Below are positions 8,551 to 20,106 of a stretch of 64,000 bases of DNA, piece after piece; position 1 is the stretch's first letter, and every line of letters starts with the position of its first letter. The position numbers and the translations under genes were made by a program. Location of the stretch: positions 19,513,001-19,577,000 of the forward strand of contig NC_061779.1 in NCBI RefSeq assembly GCF_022458985.1. Direction: 5' to 3'. This DNA comes from Mugil cephalus. Lineage: Eukaryota > Chordata > Actinopteri > Mugiliformes > Mugilidae. The notes beneath the pieces were generated by a model. The model searched no databases. It worked only from the letters and a program-made list of their open reading frames with translations, and was not told the origin of the DNA.

Positions 8551-11500
8551 TACAGTCAGGTAAAGGAGATTCTTCACTGAGGCACAAAAACATACTATGT
8601 ACACAATACAAACTAAGAAGGCTACTGCACAGAAGAGAGAATAAAAGTGTTTTATTACACATCTCGGACCTTATCTGGGACCTCTGGTAATTTGTAACTT
8701 GCCAGAGGTTGTCTGTGATTTTAATCCTGTGTGAATCTGTCAAGTCTGTAATTTGTAATGTGAATATTTCACAGCAAATTACCTGAACCCTGTTTCTCCT
8801 AACACAGAGGTGAGATAAAATCAATCCAGAGTGAATCAGCATCTCTGTGATTTTTTTTCTCTTGATAATTACAAAGGATGTGCTGGTAATCAAATTCTGG
8901 ACAGATGTTGGGTTAGGGAGCAAAGTGGAGATGTCTCTGGCCCATTCACCCATTTAGCCGGATTAAATCAAGCATTAAAGTGTTCATCAGTAAAGGTGGG
9001 CCTGATTTGAATACTGCCGGTTCGTTCGTTATTTCTCCCTCCTTGCCTTTTTGTAACTTGATGGTGAGTGCTGTCTCACGATAGAATGTGCAGTGAGGAG
9101 CCACTTGTGACTGAGATCCTCTTTCTGTCACGCAGTCATCTTTTAGCACCCTGTAGAGACGCGTGATTGCAATGATCTCTGATGAGGTGAAGGGTGGGTT
9201 TTAGGCAATCACAAGGGTGGAGGGTTTAATTAAAGTGGCGTTCTCATTTGGCAGATGAGCTCCGAGCCTCTTGTCACCCTGTAAACACTCTTGCGCTCTC
9301 GCTGTCATGTGAACATCCTTAATACTCTCACTCTTGCACGCCGCCCATAATTCCAACTGTGACAAGTGTTTATCCATAATAGAACCACAAAATTATTCTT
9401 TTTTTTTTTAATTCAGTGCAATCAATAATGCATCTTTATATTAAATCTGACGTACTATACATTCATAATCAGTGTCACCAGAGGAAAAAAAAGGGTCCTT
9501 TTGTGTTATCTGCATTTGGATTTACATCTCACAGTTGAAATATGTATTATTTTTCAGGATATGTATGAGCAATCATGTTATTAGTCTGGGTTTTATTTCG
9601 GTATCTACGATTAACTAGAGGTTTAGGTATTTTGTAATGTGATTATATATAATCCTAATGCTCGTAATGTATCACCGGTATCAGACTGTGGAGATGGAGA
9701 ATGGATAGTGCTTTCACACAAACGGAGCATTTGGTTGTTTTCATCAAAGGTGAAACCGGGTCTTTGAAGAGTGATTCATTTTTACATAATTAACTCAAGA
9801 CGGCGTTTGTATTTAATCTTCACTCGCTGTGACCTATGAAGCTCGTGCTTTTAACTCTCTATGACACACATCCACCGAACATTAATGAGCCCGCTCCGAA
9901 CGGAGCGTCCGGGCTGAGGCCACTTGCGTGCGGCCCTCCTGACCTGCACACGACCCAGCGTTCGCATCGTGTTGGGACGTAATTGTGGTCTCAGGCAATT
10001 GATTTTTATGTTGTCGTACATTGCGCACAATCACAACCTGACGGTTCCTTATCTTTCAGAAATTAAATGGAAGATATGGCTTTGTTCTATATAAGCGACA
10101 GCTGGAGACATGCCAAACATAAACAAATAAACTGCACAGCATCACAGGACTAGTTCCTAGGTAACCATGTGACAGCGCTGACAATTGCTATGGTAACCAC
10201 TGTACACCCCCACCCCCCCCACCACCACCACTCCCTGTCTCCCCGTCTCTGTGGTCTTTTAGGAAATGTGTGAGAATAAAATTCCCTTTCCTGTGAATTG
10301 ATTTTACTTGCCGGGTTGGACAGTTGTGGAGGAGGACACCATCACGTCACAGAAAGTAATTTACCCTTATGCTTTGTACAAGATGAAGAATAAATTCAAG
10401 CAGGGAGGCTAACAGACCGAGGGCTGCACACTGGGGGAACAAACACGGTTCATAAGCTCGTAATAAAATGTCACATGTAGAGTTGGCGACGCTTTCTGAA
10501 ATATCAAGCCCACTTTTCTATATTACCATGCAAATACCTGCTGCGCGTTCCCGCGTTCCCACCAACTGGTGCGATATGAAAACTAATAACCATGAACTCT
10601 ATTACAAATGAAGACATTTTCCCAAGATCACAGTAAACAAAAACTAGTTTTAATCGTTTTTTTTCCCTCAGATCGTTTGTTCAGCGAGCCAATTTGCAAT
10701 TACTCTGCAGCAGGTCTTTTGTTTCGATCCCATTTGTCACAAATCCAGTTACACTCCATGCCCCCAAATGAAAAAAAACAAGCTTCTCTTCAAAGACGGA
10801 GACATCACAGCGTGTTCCATTTAAAAAAAGCAGGTGCAAATCTAAAAGAGACGCTTTGATTCGCGTGAAATTATGGACATCCCCGTTGCTCCACCTTTAA
10901 TCGAGTCTAACACGCTATTCTTGGTAAATAACCACATCACATGAATGATAGGAAACCTGGAAAAGTTATCAAGTTATTCCACACACCCAATTAAACTTGC
11001 TCCAATCCTTTAATGCCGTGTCCCTCTTAATCGCCGCATGGTGTACAAGGGGTTGCCCCCAATTAGTTGCCTTCTGTGACACCCTGACACGGGACGCTGC
11101 TATCGTGATTGTATTTCAACTTCAATTACTTTGACAACCAGGCAGGGCTGACTGGTCTCTTCTGCTCTTTATTTATCTTCACTTCCTGGATTCCTCTGCT
11201 TTTGATTAGTCGTGTCAAAGACTTTTCCATTATGTTGAAGGAATTAAAGAGAGAGAAACTAACGTTTATTTTCGTGCTCTTAGTTTCCTCAAAAATAGGT
11301 CTCAGAGGCTATTAATAGATTCCAGTCTTAATAAAAAAGTATTAAATATTTTTTCTTGTGGACACGGGTCACGATAATTTCCTGTACTGCTTATATTACT
11401 ATGATTATATCTTGATAAGAATTATGGGAAAAACATTTGATAAGAAATCATTTAAGGCTGTAATCCTACGTGTTTCCAATCATAATCTGGTCTGTATGAA

Positions 11501-11966
11501 ATTATGTGTAATTATGAGAAATTATTAATTTAATTTGCTGGCAAGTGTATCTAGTAATTATCACACTGGATGGATGTCACAACTAAAAAAGGTGAACTCT
11601 ACATTTTGCTGTGCATAACCAATGAAAATGCTTGAAGAGTAAGATACCTCTGGAGGCTGGATGAATCTGCCAACAGTGCTACAGTTGGATGAGTAGGAAC
11701 ATATTACATATTTAAGTTGTTGCTCTTGTCTCTTTTTTCTGATCTGTAGCCTCATGCTTTTCGTGAACACTCTATACTGTGTTTTAGCATCATTATATTT
11801 GTGCATCACATTAATATAACTGCGCACCAAATAGATCAGTTCATAAGGTGAAGGAATTACTGGTGTGGTCCAAAATGTGACGGTGCTCATCTACACATTT
11901 TTCCATTTCACGATGAAAAGTGATGTTTTTTGTGATTTTATTATATGAAATAAACATGTTATAGCA
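8551..11966. other. non-coding tract, no recognised gene
   Basis: No gene or complete repeat is recognisable. Open frames (longest 146 codons, minus, 8513-8953) have no domain I know. A short GC hairpin (CGCTCCG, AA, CGGAGCG) lies at 9892-9907. A good pyrimidine tract ending CCCTCAG stands near 10670, without a convincing exon after it. Parts such as 9840-10100 and 10500-11100 read like unique sequence. Confidence 0.55.
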
Positions 11967-12054
11967 CAGGGGCCCCTAGAGGGTCTACAGAGGTACTGCA
12001 GGCGGGGGGTTGCAAAATCTTTGGTTGATTAGACACGTGTATATAAAGTCTATG

Positions 12055-12079
12055 TATATATATATAATATATATATATT
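12055..12079. repeat. (TA)n microsatellite
   Basis: TA-rich dinucleotide array with one interruption, inside the hAT-like element. Confidence 0.9.
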
Positions 12080-12236
12080 CCCTCCACAATTAAATTTCTT
12101 CAAATGCCTATTAACTTATTCAGCGATACAGGAGCTGTCTCAACAGTGCACTGTACAAAGTAGGCTCCGCCCCTATCGCTGCTGAGCCAATCACTAGGCC
12201 GCATATTACACACTGACTCTGTCAGGTTCCCACTAC

Positions 12237-12263
12237 ATATATATATATATATACACACACACA
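12237..12263. repeat. compound (AT)n(AC)n microsatellite
   Basis: An AT run passes directly into an AC run, inside the hAT-like element. Confidence 0.9.
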
Positions 12264-12516
12264 AGTTAGGTATGTTTACATCAGTCGCATGGCCACTCTA
12301 CTGTAGCACATGTTAGAAATAAAAAAAGAATATTTGAACCATTGTATTATTTGAATATCTTCATAGAACATAGAATGCAAAATGATAATAATTATGTGTA
12401 TTTATAAACAGCACTAGGCCGAGTTTAATATATAACACATATAGTAGGTAGGGGGTCCCTACTTAATCTCTTCTTCAGTTTGGGGTCCTTGGCCTGAAAA
12501 ATGTTGAAGACTCCTG

Positions 12517-14580
12517 TGTTCGAGGATATTTCATGTTGCTGAATAACAGATTGCAGGGGCTTTATACTTCAGAAGCTCTTCACAGTTCAGATCCATTTCA
12601 TTCTCAACTATGTGCAAAACTGGGCTAATCCTTTTAATAGGAACTCAACAGGCGGCATATTCACGCAGCATAACTGGGGCGTCTACAGGAGAACAGTTAA
12701 ATTTCATGCTGTAGGAGGATTCTGCTGCTAATGGTTAATGCGTTTTGTTGGTTATTACGGTATTTGATAGATTTCAGTCGGTGTGAAGCGCGTGCTTGGC
12801 TGTTGGTGTCAGCGGACCGGCCGTCAGAAAAGGGATCCCCAGCTCCTTCAGGTTATTAGAAGCAGAGACCAGGTAGCCCCCCCCCCCCCCCCCCCCCCCC
12901 CCCAGTCGCCTGCAGCTCTCAGAAATAGCTTTTTAAAAGGTATCAGTCTCCCTTGTTTCCTCAAGATCCAGGTGTTTTTAATTGGATTTCTCTGAGAAGC
13001 TTCCCCGTTCCTCTCAGGCTAAATTTGTAGCTCTAACAAGTGTGCCCGTATGGTCCCTTTAAAGTAAACTTCACAGAGAACTTTCACTTGATTGGAAAGT
13101 ACAGTGTGACCAAATGTTGATCCTTCCTCACCCACTCACCATTTCCATGGTGCAAGCCCATGTAATCCTCTTTAAAGCATAGTGAGCCTTCGTCGCGTTT
13201 TGCTTTGTGAACCGTCGAGTCTGATATGCATGCACATTTTTTATGTGGTGCCATGACTTGGGAGAAATTAGAGCCATCAAATCTGCTGAATATTTCCATT
13301 CTGCACAGCCTCCTTCATCATGGGATTAGCTAAAATCCCCAATGTGTAGACAGAATAAAAGCATTTATTCCCTTGGAGCCAGCCCCTCCAAGGTATTCTG
13401 ACCTTCTTAAATGAAACTGGATTTAGGAAGAGCTCGTACTGAAAGCATTGAGATATAATGTGTTAGGAAAGGACTTTTTAACGAGAAAAAAAAAAAAGAA
13501 AACAGCAGAGCAGGTCCAGGCCTGGTCACAGCAATTAGTAAGAGGAAATGAGCAACATCAATCTCTCTAAATAGGTACATGAACTGATGAAAACAAAGAG
13601 TAATATCTTTTTTGTGCCAGTTTGAATCTTTAATAGTTTAATATAAATTAAATTAATTGTGCTAATCTACTTAAAATGAGGACAGGCGTCACAAAAAGAC
13701 AATGTTGTTGTCCTCTCTTTCAAGGTATTTAGGTTCAATATTGTTTTGTGAAGTCAAATGATTTGGAAAAAGGCAAGTCTGCAGAGAGGTGGTGGTCCAG
13801 TTTAAAAGCATCAGAAAACTGAAAATGCTCAATTAGAAAGATTTATGCCATTTTTATTAGGGTAAAACTCCGTTGTAAAGTTCTTTTCCTTGGCCAGTTT
13901 GAAGAGCCAGGAAAACAAAGATATCAGGAAAGTACAAAACCCGAAGCAAAATAATTACGTGTTTGTTGAACACATGTGAACATACAACCTGTTTATGTAA
14001 TGACTGGAAAATATGAAAGGGCCCGTTAAAGTGTTTCCTGAACTTAAGGGCCTGCTGCGTCGTAAGAGTTCAGCCTTTAAGGTTTTCTGTCATGGTGCTG
14101 CTGAGAGGCTCCGCGGTAACGTAGTGATGGCAGGTATGAAGCGAGACATACAGTAGGTTACTTTCTCGAGGCTCAGCCGGGGAATTTTAACAAGGTGCAA
14201 GATTTGGAGGTTGGGACATCAGGTTTATTAAGGGACTACTTCTGACTCCTTTGTGTCACGCCCTCCGTGCTGTGTCTCATCTGTTCTTGTCTTACCACTT
14301 GTTATCGCCGGCTAAAAATGGGCTCTGGTGTTGCTGGGGTGTTGGGGCATTGGCGTGTTGAACAAATTGGGATGTGAAATCCCTACACTGCTAAATTCAA
14401 AGGAAACTTCTCAATTGTCACATTCAAGTCGCTGTATTCATTGGGACAGCTATTGAAATAAGTAGAAGTTCATCGCAAAGTCCTCACAGCTAGATGAAAA
14501 TTGAGTTTTTTAATTTTTTTTATTTTACCTTAGGGCCTTATCTCTTACCATTACCTCTCACCTTCCTTCACCTCTCTCCA
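12517..14580. other. non-coding tract, no recognised gene
   Basis: Apart from the C27 tract I recognise nothing here. Open frames are at most about 70 codons and look random. Confidence 0.55.
12877..12903. repeat. poly(C) tract, 27 C
   Basis: Twenty-seven uninterrupted C. Length is likely polymorphic and hard to sequence exactly. The minus-strand G-run could form a G-quadruplex. Confidence 0.95.
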
Positions 14581-14690
14581 CAACTCCCATCCCTAGACAG
14601 GGATGGGAGTTGATTAGATTTTACCGATATCACTGCCTCTGTTACTTCCGCTTATCGAACCAATTCTTTATCAGATCCATCATAAATTTT
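14581..14690. mobile_element. hAT-type MITE fragment with a terminal hairpin
   Basis: AGGGATGGGAGTTGATTAGA followed by TTTTACCGATATC, CTTATCGAACC and TTCTTTATCAGATCC resembles the end of fish hAT MITEs that I recall (AGGGATGGGAATTGATAAG type). It is preceded by an exact inverted copy of its first 14 bases, giving a perfect hairpin at 14581-14612 with loop AGAC. No second terminus was found. Confidence 0.4.
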
Positions 14691-15365
14691 CTGTGTAGAG
14701 AGAAAGTGATCCTTCATTGTTTTCTGTCACAATATTAAAGAAAGCTTTTTTAAGTAACCCATCTCTGCCAGACTAAATCTGCTTAATTAGCAGCGAAGGA
14801 AGGAAAGATTTTGCTGCTATTCCTGTCCAGCCTTTTACTCAGCAGACTAAGGGTTGGTGCCCAGGCCAAAGATCATGTGGTTTTCTCTTACAAGAACCAG
14901 ACTCAAGCATAACAAAACATAACAATAATAATTTCAGAATTTTTTTGTGAAAGACACGTTCAAATATTGGTGGTTTTCTGTTTAGGGTTGAGCCGACGTT
15001 ATGTCAAGGATCAATATAACCTACACTAGGAAAGACAGTCGTCACTGTGTGTCACTATTCCAGTTATTTTCAATGAGAATATTATCATCACCCAACTCCA
15101 TTTGTTAGGTGCAACGAGTTTTTGTAGAGAGACTAAATTAACCACAGTTAGTTTTTTTTTTTTTTTTAAATCTTTCCAGCACTTCATGTCTCTTGTTTTT
15201 TTATTTCTCTTCTACATTATTGTCTTTGTATTATGGTGCAAATAAATAAATATAAATACAAATTTAACCTGCTCAAACAGCAGAAAGTAATACTTAATAT
15301 TGATAAAGGGCAAGCGTGTGTGGGGGAGTGGGGCCTTTCTGACCGGCTCTGGTTTGTGCTCGCTG

Positions 15366-15435
15366 ACGTGACGTGACGTGACGTGACGTGACGTGACGTG
15401 ACGTGACGTGACGTGACGTGACGTGACGTGACGTG
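15366..15435. repeat. (ACGTG)14 tandem array
   Basis: Fourteen perfect head-to-tail copies of the pentamer ACGTG (70 bp), preceded by CGCTG. Each unit carries one CpG and the junctions create TGACGT. The minus strand is open in several frames, giving a meaningless HVTSR peptide repeat. Confidence 0.97.
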
Positions 15436-15944
15436 TAGCACTGCCCTCCCTGCCACACAAGGTCACTCCACTCAATAAAGATCTACAAACCAGCTCCCAG
15501 GGAGGGCCGGTGATGGTCGCACACGCACACTGAAGTAATAAAATATGTAGCTGCAAGAATATAACTTCATCAACCTCATATGAGATAAAGTCAAGCATGG
15601 GTTGTTGTTTTTGAAAATCTGAAATTAAGATAAGTGTTCCACTATGCACACTATTTTTCTCCTGCTTAATTTAATTTGTGTTAATCTTGGACTTAATCCA
15701 CTTAAGCATTTTAATAGCATGCGTAATTCACATCGAAACAGAATGTTTAATATAGCGCAGGAAGTACATTCCCCCGATGTTATGGCGGTTGCCCCCCATG
15801 AAACATAATTAGAGCAATAGGATGTGCAATTCATCTCCCCGTCCGTAGAAATCAAATTTAGAGGTCATAATCATTTATGCCCTTTTACTGGCGGCTAAAT
15901 GAGTTTCCTGAGGGTCCGGCTGGTCTGCCCTGGTTTTATTCTCT

Positions 15945-15956
15945 GATCACGTGATC
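15945..15956. promoter_or_regulatory. E-box palindrome GATCACGTGATC
   Basis: A perfect 12-bp palindrome around the bHLH-ZIP E-box CACGTG. Motif match only. Confidence 0.3.
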
Positions 15957-16309
15957 TATGGGCAGACAGAGGACTCATGCTGAAGCTACATGGAAGAGTG
16001 TTTTCTTTTGTGTCGTCTCTTTAAAGGCCTTACCGATCCTGGTCACATTGAATTATTAATAATCGGATGACTGACCAGCGCAGTAATGGAAATGTTTGCC
16101 TTGTCTCTTTACCGACTTGGAGCTCCAAAAAAATGGATACAGAGCATAACTATTACAGATGTCTGTCTCACTACCAACAACCTTTGCATCTTAATCTTGG
16201 TTAAAGGTGGGTTCACACTCCCACCTGATTCTGAAATTTGTTTTGACATGCAGAAATATTTTCGATTCTTGAGGAGACCATGGTGAGTACATTTGACCCT
16301 GAGGGGCCG

Positions 16310-16447
16310 CCATAGTGTCAACATTGTATTGGAAACAATATATCCCATACTCCAGACCACTAGATGGCGGTTATGCACCTGCAAGGTAGTTTGCCAATTG
16401 CCGATCAAACCAAAACAGGAAGGCAGAGAACCAGAAGAAGAACTCAT
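16310..16447 (+). repeat. interspersed repeat fragment with AGAAGAAG-like tail and CTCF-like motif
   Basis: The segment with CCACTAGATGGCGGTTATGC, then TTTGCCAATTGCCGATCAAA, then an AGAAGAAGAA tail, resembles a repeat tail I recall from many fish transcripts. The left boundary is not clear. GACCACTAGATGGCGGTTAT (16355-16374) is also a good CTCF core, so the repeat may carry a CTCF site. Confidence 0.5.
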
Positions 16448-16481
16448 AGTAACTTATTTATACGTTCAGGAAGGGAAAACT

Positions 16482-16752
16482 GGGCGGCACAGTGGCTCGG
16501 TCTCCCAGTGAGAAGGTCCAGGTTCGAGTCTAGCTCAGACCTCTCTGGGTGGAGTTTGCACGTTCTTCCCGGGTTCTCCGGTTTCCTTCCACCTCCAAAG
16601 ACATGCTCGTTAGGCTAATTGGTGGTCTATGTGTCTATGTCTACGGTTTAGCCCGGCAATAGACTGGCGACCTGTCCGGGGTTTACTGCCTCTCACCTGA
16701 TGACAGCAACCCCCGCACTAATGAAGATAAGCGGTAGCAGAAGATAAGATGA
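16482..16752 (+). repeat. tRNA-related fish interspersed repeat, copy A
   Basis: It starts GGGCGGCACAGTGGCTCGGT, carries a B-box-like GGTTCGAGTC (16521-16530), then the familiar chain TGGAGTTTGCACGTTCT, CCAAAGACATGCTCGTTAGG, AATAGACTGGCGACCTGTCC and a GATAAGCGGTAGCAGAAGAT end. I recognise this unit from many teleost genomes. A few bases between A and B boxes are lost. It directly follows another repeat, making a composite. Confidence 0.75.
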
Positions 16753-18142
16753 GGAAGAGAAAAACAAAAGAGACAGCTAAACAAGTTTTTCAAGTCAACT
16801 AGTCAATGATGTCACACCTAAAAACACAGTAGAAAATAATGAAATCTATGTTCTTGACCTATCTCAAGGTAACCAACGCTTTAACTCGGGCTACTATCGG
16901 TTGTAACCTGCGTCAACACCATAAACATCATCAGCCTGACAATATGCTACTCTTGCTTGGCAAAAAACAAACAAAAAAACATGCTATACAACCACAGCAA
17001 CAATGTCAACTAACAGAACACAACAGAACATAAACACATGAGCTTATCAATGCTCTGCGTTGCAGATAAGTTTATAAATCTGCGCCGTCAATGGGGTTTA
17101 ATAGAACTCCGCAGCGCGTTGTAAGATAATATAATGTGGCCAGTATTAAAAAAAAAAAATAAAGCGGTATATCTCCGAATGTTTTCCGTGTGCAGCAGGT
17201 AAAGACCTAATAACTCTAGACAACGAAATTTGACAGCAAATCGTTGATGTGCAGCAGTCTTCTCTCTGTTACTGCGGGTGTTTGGTGAAGTTTTAACCCG
17301 ACTGCCACTGAGAGGATTTGGATCGTTCCTGTGCTAGCGTTAGCAGATACCTTTTCAGTGCAGTGTGTACATTGGCTATATTTCAGGACTGGCTTACATA
17401 TTCTGCATGCCACGGTAGGACCTGGGCACCTCTTCAGTCTTGGAGCACCAGTTTTGTTATTGTCTCAGTCGGCTTCCTGCTTAAAGTGTCACGGCGCAGC
17501 AATAAAATCGACCGGTCGATTTAATCCCTAGTATGTAACCGTCCGGATCTTAAATCCTAAATATAAAACATGTTTGATGTTAGTTGAGGATCACATTAAC
17601 AGATTATCTGGGTTGAGGGGAACAAGCTGTTCTTTCAACCTCCATATGGCGTCTTCTGTGCCCTTCTGCCCTTATGCTATATTTTACAGTTTGAGGAGGA
17701 TATAGAATGGGAACATGAAGGGAGTTATAAAAAGTTATATCATGTGGATGTTAACTGATGTAATTTGTGTACTCTTCAATGTTTCGTAGTGCAGAGCTTG
17801 ACTTGTGCAGACACTGGAAGATGAATTAGCGTGACAGGATAGCATAATCAAAGATGGAGTTTATTTTTTAGAGATGATTAGATTTTTTCTTAAGTATGAT
17901 CCCTCTTAAAGTAGATTCAAAGAGATGGCATTCGTTTTTATTTTTGTGGAGTTACTGAAAATGGCAAAAGAAGTTGTCAAGCTGCACATACCGGTGCAAC
18001 AAACTTAACTGACCTGCGTGGCAAAGCCTCAAAGACAAACCGCTGAACAAAACCAAACGTGTTTGACGGATAATTTCATTTGAACTCATTCTGAACACGT
18101 CCTGCCTGTAAATGACAGACAATCTTTCTTCCATAAAATTAG

Positions 18143-18446
18143 TCAAAAATAACCCTCCATTGAAAGTCTCCCGTGGATTTTCCTTTTAACTTCGCCGACT
18201 GACTCAGCATGTGACGATCTTTTGCTGAAGAAAGAATCATTGTTGTTGGTGTCAACTTGAACCGCGGGGGCCGAAGAACAGTCAATGAAACTACTTAGTT
18301 TTGACATTTGCGGTACAAAGCTTTTCAATGTCAGCTCCGCTAAGTCATATCTATCGGAAAGCGGATCTATCGACACGCGAGGAATGTCGATGTGGAAGTC
18401 GGCATGCTGGAACGAGGACTTAGACGTGTTTGTTATTGGCTTTTGT
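18143..18446 (-). other. unrecognised stop-free frame, about 100 codons
   Basis: On the minus strand a frame stays open from about 18446 to the stop at 18143. It has mixed, protein-like composition with few simple repeats. There is no good ATG near its start, so it would have to be an internal or terminal exon. I recognise no family. A 62-codon plus-strand frame with ATG overlaps it (18285-18473). It may be chance. Confidence 0.2.
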
Positions 18447-18498
18447 CCTGACCTTCAGCGTGTTCCTGCGTGAGCGGTGGTTATTTCCCATAGAGCAG

Positions 18499-18700
18499 GC
18501 TGATCTGGGTCTGCATCCAGGTACGGTAGGTCACAGACACCCACGCACAAACCTAGGAGTGGTGGAGCGTCAGAACATGGTCAACATCCATGACAAATCT
18601 CCTGTCAGACAGGGTCTCCTTCCACCTACTAAACACAGATGGAGAAACATTATCTTGGAGGCAGCAGCTGAACAAGCTCTGAAACCAGAGGCAGAAAGAA
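18499..18700 (+). other. candidate coding exon, unrecognised
   Basis: A plus-strand frame is open through this segment. It is preceded by a plausible acceptor (TTATTTCCCATAGAGCAG) and ends at a plausible donor (AAAGAA/GTACGT). The 202-nt exon would encode about 67 residues, including motifs such as VERQNMVNIHDKSP and PPTKHRWRN, with ordinary protein-like composition. I do not recognise the family and found no neighbouring exon. Splice signals of this quality also occur by chance. Confidence 0.25.
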
Positions 18701-19882
18701 GTACGTCAAAAGACAATGTTCTTTCTATCAGGAACTGACATTATGCCTTAATAAGGAGGTAATGTTTTTAGATTGAAATCATCAAGTTATCATTATTATT
18801 ATTACTGTTTTCATCAGAAAGTGTTGCACATAACGAGAACATCTGTGCAGTTGGTAATAATATGAATGGTAAGAGATGCAAACTGTGAGGGAATGACACC
18901 ATCTGGTCACACTTCTGTTCCTACTGTATGTTACTGATGATGCATTTTCTAGGAATTTGCTGTAAAAGTATGTAACATGTAATAATACTGCATTATTATA
19001 TATATAGTACTATGACATGTGGAGAAGCCATTCAGTAAATGTTTTTTACCTGGTGAGTTTGAAGTCCATAAGTGTATCATCATGGTTAAATACATTGTTA
19101 AATATATTTGCAGCATAAGGCGTTTTATTCATTATTGTGTTATTGCGTTTGAAAAGTAATTACACATTACTTCTACAGCTTTCAATTAAACATAGAAAAG
19201 GCTTCTCAGGAGAATCCTTTTCACTGAGAAAGTGAATTTAATTTGTGCCAAATGATCTAGATCGCTCAAATTAGCCTCTTAAAATGTGGCAACTTGAAAA
19301 TCAAACCATTCAACAGACACAAAGATAAACTGACTTCCTCATTCACTCTTTGGACACGGAGCAGATTAGAATTTAAGTTTATTTATAGACACACGAGTAT
19401 GTGGTTTTATTCTTGCAATAAATGTGACAAATGCGAATGCCTTTTGACCGTGTCCTTGGTTTAGATCTGACCTGGAGCATTTGTCATGTGTCACTCTCCC
19501 CTCTCTGCCGTGGATGACTGAACAAAAAGCAAGCACTGGAAATGACTCAGAAATAAGTAGCAGTATGTTTTGTCCTCAGGCCTGTTAAAAAAGTTTGCCC
19601 AGTCATTTACTCCCTGTGCTATTTATCCCTAAAGTCCATCAATCAGTCAGGTCAGAAGTACTATATTTTATGGTAAAGGTGTTTGACCTAAATATCATGG
19701 CTATCAATCTCTTCAAAACCTACTGGTATTAGAAGAAACATAAATTGTTGAGTTCCGCAACAAAACTGTCAAAATGATTGAGAAAGCTGTGAGGTTGTCT
19801 ATTCAATGTCTGTGACTGGATATAGCACAGAAGCTGTGTCGCTCACGCTGTGTTTATTTTTCAGCGCTCAAGTGCCTACAAC

Positions 19883-20106
19883 GTTTGCACGTTCTCCCTG
19901 TGTCTGCACGGGTTCTCTCCGGGTACTCGGGCTCCCTCCCACCGTCCAAAGACACGATCGTTGGGTTGGTTGGTGATTCCAAACTGACCGTAGGTGTGAG
20001 TGTGAATGGTCGTCTGTCTCTCTGTGTTATGCCTGTGATAGACTGGAGACCTGTCCAGGGTGTAACCCTGTAGCCTCTCACCTAATGACAGCTGGGCTAG
20101 ATGTAG
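19883..20106 (+). repeat. tRNA-related fish interspersed repeat, copy B (5'-truncated)
   Basis: It starts within the unit at GTTTGCACGTTCTCCCTGTG and runs through CGGGTACTCGGGCTCCCTCC, ATAGACTGGAGACCTGTCCA and TAATGACAGCTGGGCTAG. It lacks the A and B boxes. Same family as copy A. Confidence 0.75.

Larger units (their letters stand above)
11967..12516. mobile_element. hAT-like non-autonomous element
   Basis: The left end reads CAGGGGCCCCTAGAGGGT. The reverse complement of the right end reads CAGGAGTCTTCAACATTTTT. Both resemble the hAT/Charlie terminus CAGGGGTCCCCAAC. The 550-bp interior has no transposase frame and holds two dinucleotide arrays (12055-12079, 12237-12263). The flanks show no matching 8-bp duplication, so the exact ends or the age are uncertain. 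Both ends resemble a repeat I recall from other fish genomes. Confidence 0.55.
14691..16309. other. non-coding tract around the ACGTG array
   Basis: No gene is recognisable. It holds the ACGTG array (15366-15435), a T15-16 run near 15153 and the E-box palindrome GATCACGTGATC at 15945. A strong donor-like ATG/GTGAGT near 16283 closes a 66-codon frame of unknown meaning. Confidence 0.5.
16753..19882. other. non-coding tract with ORF-dense spot
   Basis: No known gene. A perfect 18-bp palindrome lies at 17505-17522. The 18143-18738 segment is unusually open on both strands and is described separately. The rest shows no recognisable feature. Confidence 0.5.

Noticed and set aside
9888-9915. GC hairpin as a terminator
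   Set aside because: No gene upstream and no T-run; bacterial-type terminators are not expected here.
15366-15435. CRISPR-like array
   Set aside because: The repeats are 5 bp without spacers; this is a simple tandem repeat in an animal genome.
15212-15649. Minus-strand frames with HVTSR peptide repeats
   Set aside because: They come from translating the ACGTG array; no real protein.
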